64,000 nt of DNA from positions 1,053,131 to 1,117,130 of the forward strand of contig NZ_JAVAIM010000001.1 of the NCBI RefSeq assembly GCF_030717945.1. The letters are read 5' to 3'. Source of the stretch: Qipengyuania profundimaris (GTDB taxonomy: Bacteria; Pseudomonadota; Alphaproteobacteria; Sphingomonadales; Sphingomonadaceae). Below the pieces are notes generated by a model that saw only the letters and a program-made list of their open reading frames with translations, was not told the DNA's origin and made no database searches. The translations under genes were made by a program, and so were the position numbers. Of this stretch, positions 1 through 8,326 are shown one piece after another. How positions within the stretch are numbered: position 1 is the first letter of the stretch; every line of letters begins with the position of its first letter.

Positions 1-2
1 GC

Positions 3-347
3 ATCCGCTCGACCATGCGCAAGGCCGGTGTCGAGCCGTCCGGCAAGCATCTCGACCGGCTCGGCGCGGACGAACTCGCGCTGGTGCGCGAGGCCGCCCA
101 GTTCCCGCGCGTCGTCGAATCCGCCGCCAAGGCGCGCGAGCCGCACCGGATCGCCTTTTTCCTCGGCGATCTCGCTGCCGCCTTCCACAGTTTCTGGAAT
201 GCGGGTAACGACGATCCGTCCAAGCGGATCATCCAGGAGGGGGATGCCGAGCTAAGCGCAGCGCGTCTGTTCCTCGCCGATGCCGTCGGGCAGGTCATCC
301 GCAACGGGCTCGCCATTCTCGGCGTCGAAGCGGTCGAGGAGATGTGA
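3..347 (+). CDS. argS: Arginyl-tRNA synthetase, C-terminal part (5' truncated by window edge)
   Basis: The last 115 or so residues of arginyl-tRNA synthetase, the class I enzyme that charges tRNA-Arg. The reading frame is open from the first base of the window, so the gene begins upstream. The visible part is the all-helical DALR anticodon-binding domain, with the typical run from '[18 protein letters not shown]' to '[17 protein letters not shown]' near the C-terminus. The catalytic HIGH and KMSKS motifs lie outside the window. The stop codon overlaps or abuts the next gene, a SPOR-domain protein. The order argS - SPOR - nagZ - scpA is, to my knowledge, conserved in Sphingomonadales, which supports the call. 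Confidence 0.93.
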   Translation: MRSTMRKAGVEPSGKHLDRLGADELALVREAAQFPRVVESAAKAREPHRIAFFLGDLAAAFHSFWNAGNDDPSKRIIQEGDAELSAARLFLADAVGQVIRNGLAILGVEAVEEM

Positions 348-349
348 GC

Positions 350-1084
350 ATGGCGGCAACGCCCTATGACAGCGACGACAATTGGGACGACAGCGAAGAG
401 CTGGACCTGGCCGAGGACGAGAGCCTGCCGTGGCTCGAAGCAACCGATGACGATGAGCCGCGCGGCGGTTTCGACACCGGACGCATCGTCCTGGTCGGCG
501 TGCTGGCGCTGCTGGCGCTTGCGGTGGTCGTGGGCGGTATCTGGTATTTCGGACGCGCGACCTCGGACGAGCCGCCCGCCGACGGCAGCCTGATCGCTGC
601 ACCGGAAGAACCGTACAAGACGAAGCCGGAAATCGAGGGTGGCAAGGTCTTCCCCGGCACCGGCGATTCCAGTTTCGCTGTTGGTGAAGGCGAAACCCGC
701 GAGGGCCGCCTCGCCGATTCGCCGCAACAGGCGCAGGCCGAGCGGGAGGGCGAAAGGGTCGCCGGTCCTTCGATCGCTTCGACCCTCAACGATGACGGCG
801 CGGCGGAAAGCCCCGCGACGCGTCCGGCCCCGGCTCCCGTGCCGGCGGCCAGCGGCACTGCCGTGCAGGTCGGCGCTTTCCCGAACCGCGCGGATGCGGA
901 AGCGGCCTGGACCAATCTGACGCGCCAGACCGAAGCGCTGAACGGTGTGCGCCACCGCGTGGTGGAGGCTCAGGTCGATATCGGGCGGGTCTATCGCCTG
1001 CAGGCTCTGCCGGGCGATCGCGCTGCGGCCAACCGTCTGTGCAATGCACTAAAGGCGGACGGACTGGCCTGTTTCGTGAAATAG
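350..1084 (+). CDS. SPOR-domain inner-membrane protein
   Basis: A bitopic envelope protein of about 244 residues. An acidic cytoplasmic N-terminus (about 45 residues) is followed by one membrane helix ('GRIVLVGVLALLALAVVVGG'), a low-complexity periplasmic linker, and a C-terminal SPOR domain (from 'AVQVGAFPNRADAEAAW' to the end). SPOR domains bind denuded peptidoglycan glycans and localise proteins to the septum. Two starts are possible: GTG at 344 overlapping the argS stop, or ATG at 350. I prefer 350 because GAGGAG sits 8 bases before it. Being next to nagZ fits a cell-wall role. The exact partner is unknown. Confidence 0.85.
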   Translation: MAATPYDSDDNWDDSEELDLAEDESLPWLEATDDDEPRGGFDTGRIVLVGVLALLALAVVVGGIWYFGRATSDEPPADGSLIAAPEEPYKTKPEIEGGKVFPGTGDSSFAVGEGETREGRLADSPQQAQAEREGERVAGPSIASTLNDDGAAESPATRPAPAPVPAASGTAVQVGAFPNRADAEAAWTNLTRQTEALNGVRHRVVEAQVDIGRVYRLQALPGDRAAANRLCNALKADGLACFVK

Positions 1085-1183
1085 CCACCGCTTCTAACGC
1101 ACGCTGCAAAAGTCGCCGCAATTTCCACACTTCGCGGGCAGCGAAAGCTTGCCGCTCTTGGGTAAAAGCCGCACTCTAGGCCA

Positions 1184-2206
1184 ATGACGCCAGCAATTTT
1201 CGGCATAGCCGGTCTCGAGCTTACGGAAGACGAGCGCGCCTTTTTCAAGGAGGCCGATCCGGCAGGCTATATCCTGTTCGGTCGCAACTGCGCTGATCGA
1301 GAGCAGCTTCGCCGGCTGACGGACAATCTGCGTAGCATCCACGGGCGCGACCGGCTGATCGTTTCGATTGATCAGGAAGGTGGGCGCGTCGTGCGAATGA
1401 AGCCGCCCGAATGGCCGCGCTATCCGGCGGGCGAGGAGTTCGCCAAACTCTACGAGATCGCCCCTGCGTCTGCCATCGAGGCGATGCGCTGCAATGCCGA
1501 GGCCATGGCTCTGGAATTGGCGCTTGCGGGGATCAGCGTCGATTACCATGCCCCCTTGGACGTGCGGCGGCCGGAGACCGATGACGTGATCGGGGACCGT
1601 GCGCTGGGCAGCGAGCCGATGCAGGTCGCTGCGCTCGGCCGAGCCGTGCTCGACGGGATGGCGCGGGCGGGGGTGGTCGGCTGCCTCAAGCACATGCCAG
1701 GCCACGGCCGCGCGACCTGCGATACGCACAAGGAACTGCCGACAGTGGAAGTGAGCGCAGCGGAGCTTGAGGCCGATATCGAGCCTTTCCGCACGCTATC
1801 CGATCATCCGCTCGGTATGAGCGCGCATATCGTCTTTACCGCGTGGGATGCGGATCGCCCGGCGACGCTGTCGAGCAAGGTGATCGACGACGTCATCCGC
1901 CGGCAGATCGGCTTCGGCGGCCTGCTGCTGACCGACGACATCGACATGGAGGCGCTCGACGGGACAATCCCCGAACGCTCCGAGCAAGCGCTGGCTGCGG
2001 GATGCGATATCGTTCTCAATTGCTGGGCCAAGCGCGACGATATGGAAGGCATTGTCGAACGCTGCGGCAAGATGTCGAACCAGGCGAACGAGCGGCTGGA
2101 TCGCGTGCACGCTGCCATGGGCGATCCAATGGACGCTATCGAGACGGCGGAATTGCTGGCCAAGCGCGATGCCTTGCTGGCGGTTGCCGAAGGGGCTGCG
2201 GCTTGA
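1184..2206 (+). CDS. nagZ: Beta-N-acetylhexosaminidase (GH3)
   Basis: A cytoplasmic glycoside hydrolase family 3 enzyme that removes GlcNAc from GlcNAc-anhydroMurNAc peptides in peptidoglycan recycling. At 340 residues it matches the single-domain NagZ length. Visible hallmarks are 'IDQEGGRVVRMKPP' near residues 63-76, the NagZ signature 'KHMPGHGRATCDTHKELP' starting at K169 (with the His of the mobile catalytic loop following), and 'LLLTDDIDME' carrying the nucleophile Asp. The TGA stop overlaps the TTG start of scpA (TTGA), suggesting translational coupling. The 99-base gap from the SPOR gene has no feature I recognise. Confidence 0.95.
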   Translation: MTPAIFGIAGLELTEDERAFFKEADPAGYILFGRNCADREQLRRLTDNLRSIHGRDRLIVSIDQEGGRVVRMKPPEWPRYPAGEEFAKLYEIAPASAIEAMRCNAEAMALELALAGISVDYHAPLDVRRPETDDVIGDRALGSEPMQVAALGRAVLDGMARAGVVGCLKHMPGHGRATCDTHKELPTVEVSAAELEADIEPFRTLSDHPLGMSAHIVFTAWDADRPATLSSKVIDDVIRRQIGFGGLLLTDDIDMEALDGTIPERSEQALAAGCDIVLNCWAKRDDMEGIVERCGKMSNQANERLDRVHAAMGDPMDAIETAELLAKRDALLAVAEGAAA

Positions 2207-3012
2207 CCAGTGACGGCCTCCTCTTCGCCGAAGCGGATGCCGAAGACGACTGGGACGGCATCGCCTCCGAGGCGAAGGTGGACGAGAATGCGCTGTATCT
2301 GGAGCTCGACGGCTGGGAAGGGCCGCTCGATCTGCTGCTCGACCTGGCGCGGCGGCAGAAGGTCGACTTGCGCTCCATCTCGATCCTTTCGCTGGTCGAC
2401 CAGTATCTCGACTATATCGAGCAGGCCGGTGCGCTGAAGCTGGAGCTGGCGGCGGACTATCTCGTGATGGCCGCCTGGCTCGCCTATCTCAAATCCACGA
2501 TGCTGCTGCCCAAGGACGAGCAGGAGGATCCGAGCCCGGAAGAGCTTGCGCTGAAGCTCCAGCTGCGCCTGCAACGGCTCGGCGCAATGCGCGATGCGGC
2601 GGCGCGGCTCATGGGCGGCAACCGCATCGGGCGCGATGTTTTCCTGCGCGGCGCGCCGGAGGGACTGGAGATCGCGCGCAAGACGCTGTGGCAAAGCGAC
2701 CAGTTCGCGCTGATCGAGGCATACGGACGGGTCAAGGCGCGGACCGCGCCGGCGATCCACATGGTGCGCGAGCGACCGGTGATGACGCTCGAAAGCGCGC
2801 TCGACCGCGTGTCGCATATGCTCGGCGTATCGCTCGACTGGATGGAATTGCGCAGCTTCCTGCCGCCGCATGCCGAACCGCGGCTGCGCAAGTCGGCGCT
2901 GGCTTCCAGCTTTGTCGCGGCGCTGGAGCTAGCCCGCCTGGGCAAGGCGGAACTGCAGCAGGAGGAGACTTTCGGGCCGCTGCACCTCAGGCGAGCTGCG
3001 GCACATGGATGA
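2203..3012 (+). CDS. scpA: Segregation and condensation protein A (kleisin)
   Basis: The kleisin subunit that bridges the Smc heads and, with ScpB, forms the bacterial condensin complex that compacts and segregates the chromosome. I place the start at TTG 2203, which overlaps the nagZ stop and has AAGGGG 7 bases upstream. This gives 269 residues, normal for ScpA. The N-terminal kleisin region 'GWEGPLDLLLDLARRQKVDL' and 'EYLVMAAWLAYLKS'-type helix (here 'DYLVMAAWLAYLKSTMLLP') are clear, and the C-terminal winged-helix part contains 'SFVAALELARLGK'. The end overlaps scpB by 8 bases, so the two subunits are co-translated. Confidence 0.95.
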   Translation: MTSDGLLFAEADAEDDWDGIASEAKVDENALYLELDGWEGPLDLLLDLARRQKVDLRSISILSLVDQYLDYIEQAGALKLELAADYLVMAAWLAYLKSTMLLPKDEQEDPSPEELALKLQLRLQRLGAMRDAAARLMGGNRIGRDVFLRGAPEGLEIARKTLWQSDQFALIEAYGRVKARTAPAIHMVRERPVMTLESALDRVSHMLGVSLDWMELRSFLPPHAEPRLRKSALASSFVAALELARLGKAELQQEETFGPLHLRRAAAHG

Positions 3013-3613
3013 CCTCTCCCGCGCGCTGGAGGCTGCGCTTTTCGCGGCCGAAGAGCCGATGACCGCGGAGGCGCTTGCAGGCTTCCTTGGCGATGCTGCC
3101 TCCGGCGATGTGCGGGAAGCGCTACGTGGACTTGCTGAGCATTACGAGGAGCGCGGCATCCGGTTGGTCGAGCGGGCGAAGCGCTGGCATTTCGAAACCG
3201 CGCCGGACCTTGCGCATCTGCTTCGGCGCGAGAAAGAGCAGCTACGCCGCCTCAGCCGCGCGGCGACCGAGGTGCTCGCGATCATTGCCTATCACGAGCC
3301 GGTCAGCCGAGCCGAGATCGAATCGATCCGCGGAGTGCAGACCAGCGGGGGCACGCTCGACGTGCTGATGGAGGCGGGTTGGGTGAAGATCGCGGGACGG
3401 CGCGAAGTGCCCGGTCGCCCGACGATCTACGCCACCACGCCCGAATTTCTCGAGCATTTCGGGCTCAACAGCCGCCGTGACTTGCCCGGGATCGCCGAAT
3501 TGCGCGCCACCGGCCTGCTCGATCCGGTCGACGATGCTTACGAGGACCTGATGGGCGAGGCCGTGACCGACGGCGAGGCCGAAGACGCGCCGGACGATAG
3601 CTCACTGGCATAG
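3005..3613 (+). CDS. scpB: Segregation and condensation protein B
   Basis: The dimeric winged-helix partner of ScpA in the Smc-ScpAB condensin. It has 202 residues, a typical length. The central 'EVLAIIAYHEPVSRAEIESIRGVQTSGGTLDVLMEAGWVKIAGRREVPGRP' stretch is the diagnostic winged-helix core of ScpB. A short acidic tail (about 25 residues, rich in Asp/Glu) follows. Its ATG lies inside the last codons of scpA. It is the last gene before a 50-base gap that precedes the tat genes. Confidence 0.95.
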   Translation: MDDLSRALEAALFAAEEPMTAEALAGFLGDAASGDVREALRGLAEHYEERGIRLVERAKRWHFETAPDLAHLLRREKEQLRRLSRAATEVLAIIAYHEPVSRAEIESIRGVQTSGGTLDVLMEAGWVKIAGRREVPGRPTIYATTPEFLEHFGLNSRRDLPGIAELRATGLLDPVDDAYEDLMGEAVTDGEAEDAPDDSSLA

Positions 3614-3625
3614 CGCGGCGCACAC

Positions 3626-3637
3626 GCCTATATAGGC
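3626..3637. other. 12-bp palindrome upstream of tatA
   Basis: A perfect palindrome, GCCTATATAGGC, sits in the short scpB-tatA gap, about 27 bases before the tatA start. It could be an operator or a -10-like element. There is no further support, so this is recorded only as visible structure. Confidence 0.4.
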
Positions 3638-3663
3638 AGCACAGCTACGAAAAAGGTTTCATC

Positions 3664-3894
3664 ATGTCGCTCGGTCCCTGGCAGCTCATTATCATCGCCA
3701 TCGTCATCCTCGTCCTGTTCGGGCGCGGGCGCATTTCCGAAATGATGGGCGATTTCGGTAAGGGCATCAAAAGCTTCAAGCAGGGTATGAACGAGGATGA
3801 CGAAAAGCCTGCCCCGCGGATCCAGCACGAGGCGAAGCCCGCCGACGACGGCCTGAAAGACAGCCAGGTCAAATCGACCACCGACACCAAGTGA
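3664..3894 (+). CDS. tatA: Twin-arginine translocase subunit TatA
   Basis: The pore-forming subunit of the Tat exporter, which moves folded proteins with twin-arginine signal peptides across the inner membrane. It has 76 residues: a short N-terminus, one membrane helix ('WQLIIIAIVILVLFG', residues 6-20), an amphipathic helix ('ISEMMGDFGKGIKSFKQGM') and a charged tail. The hinge reads FGRGR rather than the FGPKKLP common in enterobacteria. I believe this is normal for the group. AAAGG lies 8 bases before the ATG. It is first in the tatA-tatB-tatC operon. Confidence 0.95.
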   Translation: MSLGPWQLIIIAIVILVLFGRGRISEMMGDFGKGIKSFKQGMNEDDEKPAPRIQHEAKPADDGLKDSQVKSTTDTK

Positions 3895-3919
3895 CCGGCT
3901 AGACCGCGGTAGGCTGTCC

Positions 3920-4369
3920 ATGTTCGATATCGGCGCTGCCGAACTGCTGGTGATCGTCGTAGTGGCGATCATCGTGATCGGTCCCAAGGACATGCCCAAG
4001 GCCATGCGCACGGCGGGTCGCTGGATCGGCAAGCTGCGCAAGGTCTCGGGCCATTTCCGCGCCGGGCTGGACGAGATGGTCCGGCAGGCCGAGATCGAGG
4101 ACATGGAGAAGGAATGGGCCGATCGCAACAAGCGGATCATGGCCGAATATCCGACCGGAGACGATCCCGCCGGCGGCGCGCCCGATAATCTCGTCCCGCC
4201 GCAGATGGAGCCGCTGGCCGCGGCGGACGAAGTGCCCGATCCCGACGCCGCTGCAGAAGCCGCCATTCGCCGCGCGGCGCCGGTGAAAGCGCCCGAGCAC
4301 GCTCCGCCGGAGACCGACGAGCCTTCGTTGCCCCTCGATCCACCTCCGCCGCCCGCGAAGGACGCGTGA
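3920..4369 (+). CDS. tatB: Twin-arginine translocase subunit TatB
   Basis: The Tat receptor component that works with TatC in signal-peptide recognition. It starts 'MFDIGAAELLVIVVVAIIVIGPKDMPKAMR', the typical TatB N-terminus with Glu8 in the membrane helix and the GPK hinge. An amphipathic helix follows, then a long Pro/Ala/Asp-rich C-terminal tail to 149 residues. The order tatA-tatB-tatC and the one-base gap to tatC confirm the identity. Confidence 0.95.
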   Translation: MFDIGAAELLVIVVVAIIVIGPKDMPKAMRTAGRWIGKLRKVSGHFRAGLDEMVRQAEIEDMEKEWADRNKRIMAEYPTGDDPAGGAPDNLVPPQMEPLAAADEVPDPDAAAEAAIRRAAPVKAPEHAPPETDEPSLPLDPPPPPAKDA

Positions 4370-4370
4370 C

Positions 4371-5165
4371 GTGGCGGTAATCAAGGACATCGACGAAACG
4401 CAGGCCCCGCTGCTCGACCACCTGATCGAGCTGCGCGCACGGCTGGTGCGCTGCATCCTCGCGCTGGTGGTGGCGTTCGGCGTGTGCCTCTACTTCGCCG
4501 ATCCGATCCTCGGCTTCCTCATTCAGCCGCTCAAGGCTGCCTTTCCGGCCGGTGAGGGGCAGCTGATCTTCACGAAGCTCTACGAAGTGTTCTTCGTGGA
4601 GTTGAAGGTCGCGCTGTTCGCGGGCTTCTGCCTCAGCTTCCCGATCATCGCCAACCAGCTGTGGGCGTTTGTCGCCCCCGGTCTCTACGCGAAGGAAAAG
4701 CGAGCCTTCCTGCCCTTCCTGCTCGCGACGCCGATCCTGTTCGGCGCCGGGGCGGCGCTTGCCTATTATGTCGTCATGCCGACGGCTTTCCGCTGGTTTC
4801 TCGGCTTCGAGGGCACGGCTGGCGGGCTGGAAATCCAGGCGCTGCCGACGGCGAACGAATATCTCGGGCTGGTGATGCAGTTCATCCTCGCCTTCGGGAT
4901 GAGCTTCCTGCTGCCGGTGCTGCTTCTGCTGCTGCACCGCGCAGGCATCGTTACGCGCGAGCAACTGGTCGGCGCGCGCCGCTATGTCATCGTGCTCGTG
5001 GTCGCGCTCGCGGCGATCATCACGCCGCCCGATCCCGGCTCGCAATTGCTCTTGGCGATACCGCTGCTGCTACTCTTCGAAGGCTCCTTGATCCTCATGC
5101 GCTTTACCGATCGCAAGAAGATCCAGGACGAGGCCGAGCCGGAAGAGCCTCAGTCCGCGTCGTAG
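4371..5165 (+). CDS. tatC: Sec-independent translocase subunit TatC
   Basis: The polytopic core of the Tat system, which binds the RR signal peptide. It has 264 residues with six predicted membrane segments. The conserved N-terminal 'LLDHLIELRARLVRCI' and 'GLYAKEKRAFLPF' loops are present, and 'AIITPPDPGSQLLLAIPLLLLFEGSL' matches the family's last helices. It uses a GTG start at 4371, one base after the tatB stop, with GAAGGA inside the end of tatB. Its last 16 bases overlap the 3' end of the convergent amidohydrolase gene. Confidence 0.96.
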   Translation: MAVIKDIDETQAPLLDHLIELRARLVRCILALVVAFGVCLYFADPILGFLIQPLKAAFPAGEGQLIFTKLYEVFFVELKVALFAGFCLSFPIIANQLWAFVAPGLYAKEKRAFLPFLLATPILFGAGAALAYYVVMPTAFRWFLGFEGTAGGLEIQALPTANEYLGLVMQFILAFGMSFLLPVLLLLLHRAGIVTREQLVGARRYVIVLVVALAAIITPPDPGSQLLLAIPLLLLFEGSLILMRFTDRKKIQDEAEPEEPQSAS

Positions 5166-6799
5166 ACTTTCCGGCCGCCGACCCAGGTCTCGAACACCTT
5201 CGTCGCACGTAGCTGCGCCGGTGTCGCCATCAGCGGATCGGTATCGACCAGCACGAAGTCCGCCCGCTCGCCGGGCAGCAGACGTCCGAACCGCCCTTCG
5301 GCAAATCCGGCATAGGCCGCCCAGGCGGTAAAGCCTGCTAGAGCCTGCTCGCGATTTACTCGGTCCTGCGGGCGCCAGCCGCCGAAGGGCTCGCCATTGG
5401 CGTCCATGCGCGTCGTCGCGGCGGCCATCCCGGCGAAGGGATCGGCGCTCTCGACCGGCGCGTCCGAACCGAAGGCCAGCTTGCCGCCGAGGCCGAGGAT
5501 CGTGTTCCAGGCATAGGCCCCGTCCAGCCGGTTAGGGCCCAGCCGCGCTTCGGCCATCAGGCGGTCGCTGATCTGGTGGACCGGCTGCATGCTGGCGATG
5601 ATGCCGTTCTGCCCCAATTTCGGCAGGTCGACCGGATCGACGATCTGCACATGCTCGATCCGCCAGCGCCGATCACCGGGGAAGCTTTCCGCTATCTCGC
5701 TGATCGCATTGAGCGCCTCGGCATTGGCGGCGGTGCCGATGGCGTGAATGGCAGGCTGGAAATCCCCCTGCGCCGCGCGCACGAGGATGTTGCGCAGCTT
5801 CGCCGGGCTGGTCAGCGGCAGGCCGGTGTTGCCCGGATCGTCGGCATAGGGCTGTTTGAGCCACGCCCCGCGGCTGCCCAGCGCACCGTCGAGATAGAGC
5901 TTTACGCCGTTCATCCGGAGCTTGTCGTCATAGAGCCAGGGCGAGGGGCGCGATCCGGCGATCAGCTCCATCTGGTCTGGTCCAGCGGCATAGCTCATGA
6001 TCCGCAGCGTGAGCGTTCCGCGATCGCCGGCGCGGCGGAAGGCCTGCCAGTCCTCGATCGTCGTGCCCATGTCGGCCACTGCTGTGATGCCCTGCCGATG
6101 GAGCACTTTCTGCGCTTCGGCAAAAGCGAGGTCGCGTTCGACCGGGCGCGGCGCGGGGATGGCGCGGTTCATCAGCTCTTCGGCAGCGTCGACGAACACG
6201 CCGGAGGGCTCCTGCGATCCGGCCAGCCGCTCTATCCGGCCACCCTCGGGCGACTTCGTTTCAGCGGTGACGCCTGCAGCCTGCAGGGCGAGCGTATTGG
6301 CCCAGCCGGCATGGCCATCGACGCGCTGGAGATAGACCGGCCGGTCCGACACCGCGCGGTCCAGCTCGGCGGCCGTCGGAAAGCGTCCTAGGCCCCATTG
6401 CTCCTGATTCCAGCCGCGCCCGAGGATCCAAGGTCGCGCCTCGTTCTCGGCAGCGAAAGCGGCGATCTTCGCGAGCGCCTCGTCGAGCGAGCGCGTGTCG
6501 GACAGGTCCAGCGTCAGCGCGCCGATGCCGACGCCCATTACGTGGGCATGGGCATCGATCAGGCCGGGGATCATAACCCGTCCCTGGCCATCCTCGCGGT
6601 AATCGGTCTGCGGTTTCTTGTCGCCGCGTTCCAGCAACTGGACGATCTTGCCATCGTCCCCGATCACGATGCCGGTGAAGCGCTTGACATCGCCCTCCTC
6701 GTCGATGGTCAGGCCCTCGACATTGTCTATCAGGACATCGGCAAAGGCCGGCGTCGCCATAGTGCAGGCAAGCAGTGCGGTAAGGAATTTCAGTTTCAT
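5150..6799 (-). CDS. Exported amidohydrolase family protein (amidohydrolase-3 / YtcJ-like)
   Basis: A metal-dependent hydrolase of the amidohydrolase superfamily, 549 residues from the ATG at 6799. That start gives a clean Sec signal peptide ('MKLKFLTALLACTMATPAFA'). The open frame extends about 90 codons further upstream without sense. Metal-site motifs are 'GLIDAHAHVMGVG' (HxH) early and 'FGSDAPVESADPFAGMAAATTR' near the C-terminus, with a His in 'IEHVQIVD' between. The family includes exoenzyme-type amidases and N-substituted formamide deformylase-like proteins. The substrate cannot be read from sequence. It is convergent with tatC and divergent from ilvA. Confidence 0.85.
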   Translation of the reverse strand: MKLKFLTALLACTMATPAFADVLIDNVEGLTIDEEGDVKRFTGIVIGDDGKIVQLLERGDKKPQTDYREDGQGRVMIPGLIDAHAHVMGVGIGALTLDLSDTRSLDEALAKIAAFAAENEARPWILGRGWNQEQWGLGRFPTAAELDRAVSDRPVYLQRVDGHAGWANTLALQAAGVTAETKSPEGGRIERLAGSQEPSGVFVDAAEELMNRAIPAPRPVERDLAFAEAQKVLHRQGITAVADMGTTIEDWQAFRRAGDRGTLTLRIMSYAAGPDQMELIAGSRPSPWLYDDKLRMNGVKLYLDGALGSRGAWLKQPYADDPGNTGLPLTSPAKLRNILVRAAQGDFQPAIHAIGTAANAEALNAISEIAESFPGDRRWRIEHVQIVDPVDLPKLGQNGIIASMQPVHQISDRLMAEARLGPNRLDGAYAWNTILGLGGKLAFGSDAPVESADPFAGMAAATTRMDANGEPFGGWRPQDRVNREQALAGFTAWAAYAGFAEGRFGRLLPGERADFVLVDTDPLMATPAQLRATKVFETWVGGRKVYDAD

Positions 6800-6905
6800 C
6801 GAGCGGCCCCGTGTCATCATGTTCGGGCGCGATAAGGCATAGCTTGGCGCAGGCAAACCCTTTCCGAGATTGCGCCGTCCCCATGCGCGCCGTAGGGGCG
6901 GGGCC

Positions 6906-8159
6906 ATGAGCACTGCATCCACCGCGCGCGCCCAAGCCAAGGCGACCGATCTGCTGACCCTCGACGATGTGCGGGCCGCGGCCTTGCGTATCGACGGCGC
7001 GGTGGTGAAGACTCCGATGCTGCGCTCGCAGACGCTGTCGGAGATTTCCGGCGCCGACATTTGGCTCAAGTTCGAGAACCACCAGTTTACTGCGGCCTAT
7101 AAGGAACGCGGCGCGCTCAACGCTCTTTTGCAACTGCCCGAAGAGCAGCGCTCGCGCGGCGTGATTGCGGCATCGGCGGGCAATCATTCGCAGGGGCTGA
7201 GCTATCACGGGCGGCGGCTCGGCGTGCCGGTGACCATCGTGATGCCGCAGACCACGCCCAGCGTGAAGGTGATGCAGACGGAAAGCGTCGGCGGAAATGT
7301 CGAACTGCACGGCGAGACTTTCGACGAGGCCTATGCCCACGCACGCAAGCTGGAAAAAGAGCGCGGGCTGACTTTCGTCCATCCCTTCGATCATCCGCAT
7401 GTCGCGGCGGGGCAAGGCACGGTCGCGCTGGAGATGCTCGAACAGAAGGACGATTTCGACTGTTTGGTGGTGCCCATCGGCGGCGGCGGGCTGATGAGCG
7501 GCATGGCCACTGTCGCCAAGGCGCTGAACCCCGAGATCGAAATGATCGGCGTGCAGGCCGCGCTCTATCCCTCCATGTACTCGGCAGTCACCGGCGACGA
7601 GCGGCCCTGCGGCGGCGATACGCTGGCCGAAGGCATCGCGGTCAAGGCACCCGGCGAATTCACCCGCGAGATCATTCGCGAACTGGTTGACGAAGTGCTG
7701 TTGGTGGAAGAGCCGAAGCTGGAGCACTCGGTCTCGTTGCTACTCCAGATCGAGAAGACCGTGGTCGAGGGCGCAGGCGCGGCGGGTCTGGCGGCGGTGC
7801 TGTCGCATCCGGAGAAGTTCGCCGGCAAGACTGTCGGGCTGGTGCTGTGCGGCGGGAATATCGATACGCGGCTGCTTGCCAATGTCCTGCTACGCGATCT
7901 CGCGCGGTCGGGTCGGCTAGCCCGGCTCCAGATCACTTTGCAGGATCGCCCGGGCGCCCTGTTCAAGGTGATGCGCGAATTCGATGCGCACAATGTGAAT
8001 ATCATCGAGATCTATCACCAGCGCATCTTCACCCTACTGCCCGCCAAGGGACTTACGGCGGAAATCGAGTGCGAGGCGCGCGACGAGGCCCAGATCAACG
8101 GCCTCGTACAAGGCCTGCGGGCCAAGGGCTACGATGTGGAACTGGCCGAACTGGCCTGA
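6906..8159 (+). CDS. ilvA: Threonine ammonia-lyase (threonine dehydratase) with C-terminal ACT domain
   Basis: A PLP enzyme that converts threonine to 2-oxobutanoate and ammonia, the first step of isoleucine synthesis. It has 417 residues from ATG 6906, with a GGGGCGGGG purine tract just upstream. 'KFENHQFTAAYKERGA' carries the PLP lysine (K66), and 'PIGGGGLMSGMA' is the phosphate-binding glycine loop. The last 85 residues ('LQITLQDRPGALFKVMREFDAHNVNIIEI...') form one ACT domain, the short-form architecture rather than the two-ACT biosynthetic IlvA of E. coli. Regulation by isoleucine or valine is therefore uncertain. Confidence 0.93.
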   Translation: MSTASTARAQAKATDLLTLDDVRAAALRIDGAVVKTPMLRSQTLSEISGADIWLKFENHQFTAAYKERGALNALLQLPEEQRSRGVIAASAGNHSQGLSYHGRRLGVPVTIVMPQTTPSVKVMQTESVGGNVELHGETFDEAYAHARKLEKERGLTFVHPFDHPHVAAGQGTVALEMLEQKDDFDCLVVPIGGGGLMSGMATVAKALNPEIEMIGVQAALYPSMYSAVTGDERPCGGDTLAEGIAVKAPGEFTREIIRELVDEVLLVEEPKLEHSVSLLLQIEKTVVEGAGAAGLAAVLSHPEKFAGKTVGLVLCGGNIDTRLLANVLLRDLARSGRLARLQITLQDRPGALFKVMREFDAHNVNIIEIYHQRIFTLLPAKGLTAEIECEARDEAQINGLVQGLRAKGYDVELAELA

Positions 8160-8174
8160 TCGGCAGCTGCACGC

Positions 8175-8267
8175 TTTTCCACAAATCGCGAGTCGTTTGA
8201 CGAGGCAAGCCCGCTTTTCATGGTTAAGGGCCTTTTAACCCGGAACCGGAAGCTGCATAACAGAGTC
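8175..8267. promoter_or_regulatory. Candidate cell-cycle control region (CtrA box, DnaA-like box, two GANTC sites)
   Basis: The ilvA-bpt gap contains TTAA-N7-TTAA at 8224-8238, the full CtrA consensus of alphaproteobacteria, embedded in a GGTTAA...TTAACC palindrome. It also contains TTTTCCACA (8175-8183), matching the relaxed DnaA box TTWTNCACA, and GAGTC at 8190-8194 and 8263-8267, which are CcrM (GANTC) methylation sites. The CtrA match is very unlikely by chance in such GC-rich DNA. The GANTC sites alone are not. Control of bpt-tamAB is inferred from position only. Confidence 0.6.
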
Positions 8268-8326
8268 AACAAATCGTAAATGCGGCAGAAAGATGCTTTG
8301 TCGTAAGCCGATTTCGCGATGAAAGG

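Noticed and set aside
5576-6391. A 271-codon open frame on the plus strand opposite the amidohydrolase
   Set aside because: The minus-strand amidohydrolase has a signal peptide and metal motifs. The plus-strand frame has none.
8160-8326. Possible replication origin because CtrA, DnaA and GANTC motifs cluster here
   Set aside because: There is only one DnaA-like box, no AT-rich unwinding block, and none of the usual origin neighbours, so promoter control is the simpler reading.
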